From: Glandiceps talaboti
Taxonomy: Eukaryota; Hemichordata; Enteropneusta; Spengelidae
Length of the DNA: 64,000 nucleotides
Direction: 5' to 3'
NCBI RefSeq assembly: GCF_964340395.1
Contig: NC_135554.1
Location: 7,462,975-7,526,974, forward strand
In this document: one piece after another, positions 1 through 30,000 of the stretch
Position numbering within the stretch: position 1 is the first letter of the stretch
How the letters are laid out: every line of letters begins with the position of its first letter
Program-made: the position numbers and the translations under genes
Notes under the pieces: generated by a model
The model's database searches: none
Told to the model about the DNA's origin: nothing
Seen by the model: the letters and a program-made list of their open reading frames with translations, nothing else

Positions 1-18187
<18,187 letters not shown>

Positions 18188-21100
18188 TTCTACCAACTGC
18201 ACCGAGTTTCTATAAACATCAACGATCTCTTCAAACTACCTAGATGATAAGACAAGTTTATGATAATTTCTATATCTTGAGATATATTTCTTTCATAATT
18301 TGAATAACCCATGGATACATATATTGATAAGTATTGCACACATCAACATATACACATAAATTAAAGAGTGCATTTACAAACATACAAAACAAAAACTCTT
18401 TTAAGCATTTCTCGGCGAGCAAACATAGAAACGAACCAAAACACTTACTGTGATACGTCGACAATAATCCACCAGTGGCCATTTGTTTAAAAAGCACTCA
18501 CACAATCGGCTAGTCATTTGGAAGTACCTCCCAGCCGTTTGTGTGTACATATTCACAGACACGTCCGAAATTACTTAAACTCCGATATATCATTCTTTTG
18601 TGTTAGCTACCACAGTTCCAATTATTCACATTAACAGAATGTATTAAGTTTGTTTGCACACTTCCTACTTATGTTTACTAAATTAAATGCATTCAACATC
18701 TCACAGTGGCTGGAGCTGAATACTGTATAACAATATATTCACGAGTTTTCTTTATAACAGTATACCTTGTCATACAAACATCAGCGTAAAATAAAATATA
18801 TTGATCACTCTAGTATTACCAAGCCACTGTTTACTACACCCATTACTGCAGGGGCGAATTCACATAAAGTTCACCCGTATTCCATTATACCAGTGATATT
18901 GACAGCGCTTATACTTTACTGGAATTAAACTGTATTTAAACCGTAGTCTTTAACTTTCTTAAAATTAATTAAGTGTCGAAAAAATTCCAACTTTCACATC
19001 TAGATCTATTTGCATTTCTATGTCACATTTTATTTGTAGTTTTGACGGGGAAAACATCAGTTGCCTTTCACAAAAAGAACATCATGTAGTGCACAACATG
19101 GCCGTTGCCCACGATATTAACGAACGATTACGTGAAACATTCAACCTTCAATACGTATCTGTGAAATTGTAATACAAAACTGTTTGGAGCAACATTTTGG
19201 AAATATATATTCACAGTTCGTGTCTACCTAGTTAAAATTCAGCCCAATAAACTTTACCAGACTGTTTTGTTAGTCTATTTCCTGCTATGTGACACACTTC
19301 AAAATCTCACCTCTACCACACCTACTATGTAAATGTATACCGTGGGTATGACTTTTAGGTTAAAAACACTTAAAATATGGTAAGCCAATATCTAAAATAG
19401 AAAGTTACGTTTATTATTACGAATGGGGAGGATTAGGTAGCAACATATCTTGACTAAACCGAACAATTTGCTGAAGTAAAGGAGGCATGCGACCAGCTAA
19501 CGACAGTTTGGTAATCGCTTGCCACGGTTGACATCGCAGCACTTTACACTAAACTAATGAATATAACATGTAAATTTTACTTACAATACTTTTATCCTGT
19601 CTCAATATAAACTCTGTCCAGTTGACGTTCAACTTGCTGAGTGTAACACACGTAGAGAAACACGCACTTCACTTAATTACACAACGTAGAATAGCACGAG
19701 TGGCGATAACTTCAGTCTAAAGCTGTCAAGAAAGGTTACACAACATTTGAATATAAATCACCCTCAATGAATACAACTATTATGGAGACCACGATCAGTC
19801 TTCTCGGTTCAATGTGTACAATATATAAAGGTCATCTTAGGCGAGGGCTATACCTCTGTGCACAATACACCTCTGTGTACTAACATGTTATGGGATTACT
19901 ATTAACGTCTGTATCCGCGTTTCTGTAGACGTAATGCATAACAGTGGATTGCGTCTATTGGTCCACTTGTATTAACAATCTGATATAAAGAACAGTGTAC
20001 GTGGGTACACCGTCTGCATTCAATAAAAGTAATATAAGATTGTGACAGTAGAAAAAAATATTAAATTTAAAACCAACTGTTTGCAAATGAAAATAATTTG
20101 TATTATGTACATAAACCTGGAGTTACATATGTACATAACTTGAAAGGCTTGGTAACGACCCATGTGATTGGATATCCTGAATGAAAATGTCACTCGGATG
20201 AGCATGAAAATCGTATTGAAATGGGAAATGGGAGATTGGTGTTTGTTCAAGTTAGAACAGTAAAGGTAAACTTTCAGGTAGGATTGGTGCTTTTCTAAAA
20301 TACATCTCGAACCATATGCATCAACCAAAAAGAGTAGTGTCGAAACATAATTTCTTTCAAGATAGTCTGACGAATGTTCTGCTTGCACGTCAGTTCATTT
20401 GGAGTAAGGTTCGACCAAGTTGTTCTCCTGCATGGTCGCCGGCACTGATGTTCTATGTGTATCTGTTACACCACATGATTTTATCGAGTGCAACTCGGGT
20501 CACGGCAACATATATGTAATAAATTGCAAGTCAAAACCATTACTTCTTCCCATGAGTAATTGTGAGTTAATACTTTTCTTGTTTAGAGAACTTGCTGTAA
20601 GTGTTTTTTATCGGACATGGAGAGATGACGTGTATTAACTTAAAAACCTAATTGAGGTCACAGGTCACCATGACATGGTATCCGTTGTAGAGTTTTAAAA
20701 TCTTGGAATTCTGTCCAAAGTTGCAAACATTTTGTTTTTCGAAAACAGTATTGATATTATATGAAAATACATCTACCCTTGACCTTATGGAATACAAAAA
20801 ATACGAACATATCACACATTTCTTAGTGCCCCTATTCTAACTGGACGTTTAGGAATCCATAAATCAAAAACACAATTTTTATTTGAGTATACAATAGACT
20901 ATGAACGTTGTACTTTTAAATACCGTGTAATAATGCTAACTGTACGGCAAGACAATGAACTGCATTATTTTAAATATTACATGGACGGAAGTAGCATTCC
21001 TTTTAATGCCCGCAGAGACGCGACCCTTTCGTGTAGGTGCTATGGTATTCTATAGATCCTGTCAAGACACGGTGTGTGATGTATTAAAGCAGCACTAGCT

Positions 21101-21221
21101 GCAACTGAACATATTTGTATTGCTTTTCTTAGATTATATACAATAACTACCTCGTAATATCGTACACCCTGAACAGAATAACAATTAACCCTATGTTTAT
21201 ATTTTGTATATTTCAATTCAG
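18188..21221. other. Intergenic and 5' flank of copy B
   Basis: I see no gene, RNA or recognisable element in this 3 kb. The copy B promoter should lie here, but I could not identify a TATA box or initiator on the minus strand. Confidence 0.5.
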
Positions 21222-21529
21222 CCAGCGGTAATAGACGCACCAGGTATAGAAAATATCGAAAAGTATCATCACCGTAAACTGGAATGCCTGGCAAAGTGAA
21301 CTAATTTTGATATTGGTGACAGTCAGATAGAAAAGTGCGAACTATGGTTCAAGAAGACTAATGACAACAGCTTTACTGCGTGCCCCCAGTTTGTCCGTCC
21401 AAGTCAAACCTCTTTGTGGTGAATAGTTTGTTCCCCTATACGAACTACATGTTTGCTGTACGGACCTATATGGTGTCGGTGGTGGCGGTGATTCAAGTCC
21501 AGATGTAACAGAGACTACTAAATGCTTCT
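21222..21529 (+). pseudogene. Relic FN3-1 exon of a third RPTP copy, opposite strand
   Basis: A plus-strand block starts QPAVIDAPGIENIEKY, clearly homologous to FN3 exon 7 of copies A and B (QPVL-DAP-IE-IEKY). It keeps both splice signals: acceptor TTTCAATTCAG before 21222 and donor GTAAGTTGA after 21529. At least three small indels break the frame, including near the KWNAW segment, the DIGDG turn and after QTSL. It lies between the two live genes on the other strand. I found no other exon of this copy around it. It could be a lone transposed exon rather than the remains of a whole gene. Confidence 0.8.
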
Positions 21530-24234
21530 GTAAGTTGACATTATATATTGCAATTCTCCTCCCATGCCAAATCATAAGGACATGTAGGAGGCCATTTAGT
21601 TGCATACAATTTCAAACCTTACACACTATCGGAAGCCATATTACTTGAACACTGCCAATGCCCACATCTTACTCCCAATACATTATTATACAGCTGTGTA
21701 TTGCTGTATTACCTACACTTTAACTTATTGAACAATGCTCGCTGCCAATCATATACTCGAGAGTTTTCCTTTTTTCTTATTTTTGCTATTTGCCATATGT
21801 GGTGTATATAGTTGAATGAACACTACCGAACAGAAGTCTCCAGATGGAACTGTGCTATATGATTTTTCCTTCAAAGTAGACAGTAAAACGAAGATATATC
21901 CATTTTGCCGTATGTGCCGCTGAATATTTAATTCAGAAAGTCATAGGTTTATCCTGCCAACCATGTATGTCGTATGTATATACAATATACCTATCATTTC
22001 AATTGGAATTCGTTGACAAAACATACCCACCCATAAAAACGACCTTTCTGTGAGAACAGGCCTTCCTGTGAATATTAAACCAAATTGACAATTCTCTTCT
22101 TGTCATGTCATCCCTCTAATAATTGGTCACAATAGTTTTAAAATACCAGTAATGTGAACAATTTCACTTTTTAACTAATGATTTGAAGATGCTGATATTT
22201 GGGTATATACCAAAAAATCAGTTTGACTTGATTTATCATGTATACAAAAAATATGCACTGTAGAATCAACACTATCTAGGATGTACTATATAACGAAGTA
22301 GTTATCTAACAAACAAATCAAAGAGTAAGTTCAGTTGTGGCATTGATATATCACACGATCAATAGTATACTCATATATAGTTAGTTTCCGGATATTAAAA
22401 ATCAATTTAGTAAAGTGGCACGAAGGAATTTGTAATAACATCAGGTCAAATTTGAAGGGTAGATGTATATTTTATTTTTAATTTTTTTAAATTACAATAA
22501 GTGTTCATCACTGGAAGTGCTACTACTCTCAGACAACTAGTGTATATTACTATCGTCTAATGTCATCGAAAACCGATCAGTTGAGGTCAAGGATTTAAGT
22601 AAACTCATGAAGTTAGAGAATGATGAGTCCATGTAACCGTTGTTACACATTACCACTCCTTACCACAGCTTCGTAGAGCGACTTTACCAACCCAGATTGG
22701 AGGCAGCTATTCGTAGTCTAGTTTAACCCCCAGTACATGTCATAATGGACCTATTCATGGAATGGTTTATATACCAATGTCAACAGAACGAATTGTGTTA
22801 TAGACCACACGAAGGTGTAACAGCTTTTGAGAGGGAGAAGCACAAGTTAGAACAGAAGGTACATGGGATGGTGGTGTGCTCTAAACTTACACTGGTTACA
22901 AGATTTCGTTAGTATTTTTTATTCAATGAAAAAAAGAATACATGTGTTAAAAAAAGAACATGAATACAAATCCATAAATTTTCATATAATTGTTGTTACA
23001 AACACAGTGTTCCTTGGGGATTAAATGCATTAAAGTTGTTAGTTTATGTCACCAGGGAGCATGTAATAATTGAAAGGCGAGGACCTGGGGAAGCAAGTTC
23101 AGTCTGCTGAGTGTTGTAAAAAGTTAAATGTGGTCCTCTCCTAAGGCTATTTTCGAAGTATAGTCATTCCTGGAAGACGAGAATGACTTAGTAAATTATG
23201 TCCCGAATAATTCCCTGGCCCCTTCCCACTTGTAATTATTAAAAGTTCCATTATACAGATTATAACACTAATACGGATATATAAACCTACATTTTGATCA
23301 TGACCACAGCTGAAATACACGTGACAGTAGTAAAGTGTGTTCGAACTATCAGTCAAACACTCAAAATTCATATTACTTTTTCCGATGTTTTTTTTATTTT
23401 TATAATACTGGTATAATTATACCATTCTCGATAATTCCTTCATTCAGCCAGAAAATAGTCGTGACCTAAGGATTTTCACTACGAGTCACTAGACTGGCCA
23501 CTTATTAGGTTACTCGTATTTCTTTACTTAACGAAGAAAAATATTGGGGAATAATATCTGATTATTCAATAAAGAACTGAAGATTTAACTTCCCAAAATC
23601 TGAATTTCCATAAATGTATCAGAGCGTAATGAAATGTGCTTGTTTTTCTTGGGTACATAAACAATGTAAACTTTAATGTCTAGATGCTATAATTCTAAAC
23701 TGTTCTATACATGTTAATACAATGTACTATTAACTATTGCTGCATTTAAATTCTACCATCCCTACTTCTGTTTCTTAAAAGAAGATGTCCATGTTTATAA
23801 TTGAAAACAACCCATTTGAGTTATTATATCAAGAGATTTATAATAAAAATACAATTCTTGACAACATTATTAAATTATTACACATAAAGATACACATTTG
23901 ATTAATTATAAATGCAACTTACAAATAACAAATATTAAGTATGAAAATGGTGCTTGACTAATGACGTCCAAGTTTAATCCTATGCTATCCAGAGATGATA
24001 TGATTCGTTTTTTGTCATAACTTCAAACCATGAATACATTTTTAAGCAATGCACATTTAGAAATACGTCGTTAGTCACGCACCTAAAATATTAACATTCA
24101 ATGCATATCTTTTTGTGCGAAGCTAGAATTAGATACCTGTATATTATAATGAATACTGATCTGACATCGAAGGGTACACAGCATATTGTTAAATAGTACA
24201 TTAATTAATATATTTTCAATATAATGGATTTATA
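21530..24234. other. Intergenic stretch without recognisable gene
   Basis: AT-rich sequence with only short, unconvincing open frames. No further exon of the 21222-21529 relic was found. Confidence 0.5.
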
Positions 24235-26662
24235 TGTTGAATGTAGACAAAACTTCATAGTAATAGTTCATGTTCAACCTGATATTAACATTGTATATAC
24301 ATTTTGTACGTATATCTCGTTATTAATAACTGTATGGAAGGTCTCATTTGACCACATCTTTCCATCGGGAGTACAGCCTGTGGACAGACTATGTGAATAC
24401 GGTGAGTATGAGACAGTGCCAGCTTTGACTTTATTTATCCATAGCGGGACCACCCCTAGGGGATGTAGACACTCAAAACGTGCACTTCGTCTCGTACTAC
24501 TCCTGGACCGGGATGATATCATGTGGATCATGGGTATTGTAAAACGTGGATAAATCAGACTTTTCGTATAGTGAGCATATATGGATTAATTACAACCATT
24601 ACTGGATAAATCTACAATCTGAAAACTCCGCATATTCTAAGAACATTGATATTGTAGTAGTCTATACCTGTAGATTAAATTGCACCATTATCGTGAGGAT
24701 TTAATAATTATATTAGACATATTGTATTCATATAAAAAACAGCGACGCATCATCTCCCTAACCCCAGGAAAATAAGTCTTGAGTAATATTGCACTTATCG
24801 ATGTGATATACCACATTCCTAAAATGCTGTTTTATCAAATAAATCATATAAGGTCTAAAATGGAATACCTGGATTACCTGTTGAAATAGTGGAAATCATG
24901 CTATCAGAAAATCTCCACACGTATTGTATGCGTGTTCACGCGCGATATAAAACCTGAACTGCTTATATTGATCGAGGTGAGACTGACACATTCACTGTAT
25001 GCTGACTGACTTTACTTGCATGTAGACAAAACTGCATATTAATATTTCATGTATTACCTGATATTATTATTGCATATATACATTTCGTAGGTATATCTCG
25101 TTATTAATAATCACTGTATGGAAGGTCTCATTAGGCCACACCTTTCCATCAGGAGTACAGCCTGTGGACAGACTGTGTGATTGTCCCGGGGGGGCAACTC
25201 CATGGGTAACATTACGGGGGGGGGGGGGGGGCTCCTCACAAGCATTAAAACCCAAACTGTTGTGATACCACTTTTATGCAAAAAAGGATACCCTTTCTGA
25301 TTCCATTTTAATTAATCTAAGTACAATCGACAGGGCCGTAGCCTGACCAAATTGCCGGGGGGGGGGGGCAGAACTTTGTCTTGGTGCAATCGTGCATTTA
25401 AAATTTAGAAAAAATGATAATTTACATAAATTTGCATTCAATTTACATAATATATATTTTAGCATACGCATTTCTGGCCTAATGTCGTATCTTTCAAAGT
25501 AGTTGCCGAAAAGATGTCACATTCAAAGTAAAAAAAAATGGATGGTGTTTTCTCAAATAAGTAATACAACAAAATAATCATTTTCTTTACCCAACTTCCA
25601 AAACAGTCTGTTGTCTTGTGTTGATGGTGGCACTACAAATCTGATAACCCCATCATCATCTATATGTTGATAGTTATCATTATGGTCCGGTTCTTGGATT
25701 TTTGGATGTTTACATATTACACCATTGCTGGAGACACGCTCGAGCTCAGTCTGGTTATGGTTGCAGGAATATTGTATGCTGTACGTGACTAAAACCAAGG
25801 GTTTTCAGGGGGAGGTGGCCCTAGATCTGAAGTGGCATGAGCGACGAGAGAAGTTTTCAAGGAAGAAAAACAGGTTGAAACGCTTCCAGATTGCATAGTC
25901 TTATTTACAGACCCTTTCTGATACCAACACTTCATGAAAAGTATACCCTTTCTGATACCAACCAGCATAAAAAACGACCCCTTTCGCGCGGACCCTCCCC
26001 GTATAGCCGCCTATGGGAGTTGCCCCCCCCCCCCCCCGGGGTGATTGTGGTGAATGTGAGACAGTGCCACCTTTGACTTAATTTATCCATAGCGGGTCCC
26101 CCCCCCCGGGGGGGGGGGACGTGGACACTCAAAATTGCTCTTCGTCTCATACTTTACAGGGGTGATGTCATGTGGATCACAGGTACGGTAAAAAGCGGAT
26201 AGATTTGACTTTTCATGAAGTGAGGATAAACCATGATTAATTACAACCATTATTAAGTAAACCTACAATCTGAAAACTCTTGACATTTCAAGACGTTTGA
26301 CATTGAAGTAATATATACCTTTAGATTAAATTCCACCATTATTGTTATGGTTCAATACTTATATTAGATATGTTGTATATAAAAACAGTGATGCACCATC
26401 TCCCTAACCCCAGAAAAATAATCTTTGAGTAATATTGCACTTGTCTATGTGATATACCATACACTTAAAATGTTGTTTTATCAAATAAATCAAATGAGGT
26501 CTTGCGGAATACCTTGATTACCCGTTGGAATAGTGGAAATCACGCGATCAGAAAATCTCCACACGTAATGTATGCCTGTTCACGCGAGATATAAAACGTG
26601 AACTGCTGATATAGATCGAGCTGAGTCTGAAACATTCATTGTATGGTGACTGACTTTACTTT
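24235..26662. repeat. Intergenic tandem duplication, unit about 785 bp
   Basis: The copies at 24235-25016 and 25017-26662 (the latter less the 856-bp insertion) share GAAGGTCTCATT, GAGTACAGCCTGTGGACAG and the end GATATAAAAC-TGAACTGC. A related fragment is also in copy B's intron at about 8145-8330, so the unit is a dispersed repeat. Confidence 0.75.
25185..26040. mobile_element. 856-bp insertion with CCCGGGGGGG termini and 8-bp target duplication
   Basis: The ends are CCCGGGGGGGCAACTCC and its inverse GGAGTTG(C)nGGG, flanked by GTGATTGT at 25177-25184 and 26041-26048. The sister duplicate at about 24395 shows the empty site. An 8-bp duplication is typical of hAT elements, but the termini are not hAT-like. 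A hAT-like end (CAGGGCCGTAGCC) occurs internally at about 25333. No coding capacity was seen. Confidence 0.75.
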
Positions 26663-26679
26663 CCTCGATTAGTATATTG

Positions 26680-26685
26680 TTTATT
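26680..26685 (-). terminator. Candidate polyadenylation signal of copy A
   Basis: AATAAA on the minus strand, about 320 nt after the stop codon. I saw no closer canonical hexamer. Position is the only support. Confidence 0.35.
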
Positions 26686-27006
26686 TTAACTGCTACCGTA
26701 AGCATGATTATTAATAATTTGTAATGAAACGAAAGTTTGCCTGCTTCCTAATTTCAATTGTATATACAGATTGTGTTTCACAAGAAAGATATTCGACACA
26801 AGGACTGAACCCTATCCCTGCAACATTGCTTAATAAAACAAACATCACCTAGTACAGTAATTTTACAATTATGTTTTATGCAAATGTTGGATATATCGTA
26901 TTTCTTTTCTTGTTTGATGTTCTCCGATAGGATCCAAACTATGGCATTCGAGGCTGCAAATAGTTCACGGGTCATAGACATTTGACTCATTTTGAAGATT
27001 CAATCG

Positions 27007-27081
27007 TTATTCAAAGTTGGCGTAAGTGGCAAAGGAGTCCAGGTAGGCAAGAAGGGCGTCGTAGATATATTGATATTGTGC
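27007..27081 (-). CDS. Copy A exon 30: last coding exon and stop
   Basis: This exon encodes [20 protein letters not shown] then ANFE and TAA at 27007-27009. The [13 protein letters not shown] helix is the usual C-terminus of RPTP D2 domains. The acceptor is TTTGTTACAG. Confidence 0.9.
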   Translation of the reverse strand, partial: AQYQYIYDALLAYLDSFATYANFE

Positions 27082-30000
27082 CTGTAACAAATAATCAGGC
27101 ATGCTATTAGATGTCATATGGATGAGGATTAGGTATTTAGTTTGGATTTTTTTAAATACAATTTTGGCATGGCTTCTTGCTTGAATAATCAATGTAAAAC
27201 AACACGTCAACTCCTTGTTTGTTAATAGATATATTGCAAAACATTAAATGAATGTGTAAAATGTGTGTTATTATACGTACGGTGACACACTTCTTTTACT
27301 ATTTGTTTAGCTCTTTGCAAATAAGTTTCAAACATAGACTATGGCTATATTGATTCGCATTGATTTTTTTCAAGTAGGACGTCATGATGATGACATTGGT
27401 TCATGAATTAAAAATCCATACTAACTACCAAATCCCACAACTGTAAGTGATGATTCATTGAATGCCATATATAGAGATAAAGCAATGACAAAAACTAGGA
27501 TGGGTGACAGATCTAGACAGATGAATTATAGTTGAAAATGGACAAACATATCAGATACAACTTACAAGCGTCTCCACCATTTGAGGTCTGTTATCCCTCA
27601 GTGTCTTGACTGCCTGGAATACATTCACGATTTGCTCCATTTTGATCTTTTCGTTGGCTGCGACAAATGAGCAGAAGACACCACTTCGCCCGAGTCCATT
27701 TCTGTGGGGTGGGGGTGTAGTTAAACACGGATTCAGAAAAGTAACTTCGTTCACTCTATGCATGTTTACATTGCCTTTGATAAAACACGTTAAAATCAAC
27801 AAGGGTTGGTTTGTACTGGATACATTAAGATCATCAATACAAACTGGCAGTCTTTATACATTCGTTTATCCCAGGAAGAAGTGACGTATACATAGTACAC
27901 ATACCTGCAGTGAACAGCTATACGGTTGTCACCGGACTGTTGCTGTGCTTTTTCAACCAATGTTAACATCTCTGACATAATGGATGTAGAATCAGGGATA
28001 TCTTTGTCAGATGGCCATGCAGTCAGTTGTAAATGTGTAATCGTTCGTTTGACGACAGTCTGACCGCCCTTCTAAAATATAAATATATGGCACGTGAATA
28101 ATGCACAACATGACATGATGTCTCTGGTTGGGAAATATCTGAAAACAAGTTAAACTTTAAATTTACTCCCATTTGAATCTACCTATCGTGAAGTTGTTCG
28201 CAATTAGATCTTAATTGGGAATATAATATGGATCTGCATCGTGAAGGTTTCGTGAAATAGTATTTCTCTCTGCCATATGGTATTTCCCTCTATATAAGTG
28301 AATAAAGAATGTAATGGAACAAAGCTGTCCACCAGCCACTCCAATAAATCGATGTTTGGTCGATAAACATGGACTCAAGCCTGAATTATTTGTTAAAATG
28401 ACGTTAGGAACTGAGTACGCAGGCATGTCGTCGCAGTATCAGTCGTATGGAGTTGTTGTTACAATCAGAAAGTATGCTGAGTTTCAATTAGGCACGCACT
28501 GTGCTATTTCTTTAAATTCAACACAGCGATTTGTGATACGAATTACATAAGGAAAATACAGGGACTTAGAGGGCACACACATCAAATGTGATATTTTATA
28601 TCACAGCCTGTATTTAATTCGTAGCAAAAATCAAAACAAAAACAATGTGTGAGATGTAAAAAGCATCGTGCTGCCTAATTAAATTCTCTATTCACTCTGG
28701 TTCGGTAATAAATCAGTACAACTCGAAATACAGGCCACTGCAGAAATCATTCAATTCAATAGTCTAATGTATACACAGTGAAATATTTTGCTTTAATGAT
28801 TAAGCAACTTGACAATGCCCAGTGTTGCTCATCTAATCAGTCAATGCAAGTACACATACCCCTTGTGGTGTTTGCTTTATTGTAGTTTATGCAAAGTCAG
28901 GTTAGCCTTACAAATAAAGATATTTGACATTCAAGTGTTGCAAACATGACAACTAAGGTATCCCACACTATTTTTGACCCACCCGTTCTCTATAAGCTTT
29001 ACCTGTTGTTAACATGGGACCAAACATCACTCTTAAATTAGACAACTTTGAAATTTGTTTTGCTTTTCAGAAAAGGGTTTCGTTGACTGTAAATTCAAAA
29101 TGATAGCAACCACTGTATTCTTCTGTTACATTTTAAAGGCAGGTGGCCTATTACAATACACAGTGAAATGCAATTCACCTATGTTATTACCTTGGAAGAG
29201 TGGAGAGTCAAACCAATACTTCTCTCAACTATGTGACCGATATCTTCAGTCTCTAAAACCTCAACTTCAAATGGACCATATCGCATGATGCCATCGTCAC
29301 ACCAGTATTGTCCTTTTCTCTATTTAAGCATTTGAAACATTTTGTTAGATATATTACAATGCAGTGCATTTCTAGAAAACACAACACAACACAACACAAC
29401 ACAACACAACACAACACAACACAACACAACACAGAACAACCCAGAACAAAAGAACAGAACATAACGCAACAGAACATCACAGAACACAGCACAACACAGT
29501 GTAATGCAATGCAGTACATGAAAGTAACGTACATTACAGAAGAAAAGCACACTACAATACAATACAGTACAATACAATAAAATACAAGGCAAAGTAAAGC
29601 ACTACAGTAAAGTACGGTAAATTAAAATAAAGTACAGCACACTGCAGTACAACTAACGGGAGAACGTCTTCTGAATGTACAAAATGTCTTACTCAAATTG
29701 CTACATTGCTTTGCACTGCCTTTTAATGCGCATCATGCAATCAATTGAAGCAATGTCTACAAATAAGATCTTTCTCGATCAAGACGACATGCTGTTACAG
29801 ATATAATAACTTCTGCAATATCAGCATAATTAATGTCAAGCACGTGCGCTTGTGCTAAGTATTTGTCTTTCTTTCCTTGTGTGTTAATATACATAAGGAC
29901 GGGGAGGGGGGGTAGTGTAATGGATAGCTCTTTGATTTAGGAAAATTGTTTGTATATATTACAGAACACAAAGAAGGCACTTTCCTAAATCGTATGATTG

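Noticed and set aside
24944-24952. ATATAAAA as a promoter TATA box
   Set aside because: It is on the plus strand within a dispersed repeat, with no downstream gene on that strand.
29253-29592. Frames of CCVVLCCVV or [10 protein letters not shown]
   Set aside because: Translations of the AACAC repeat; only 29191-29319 is coding.
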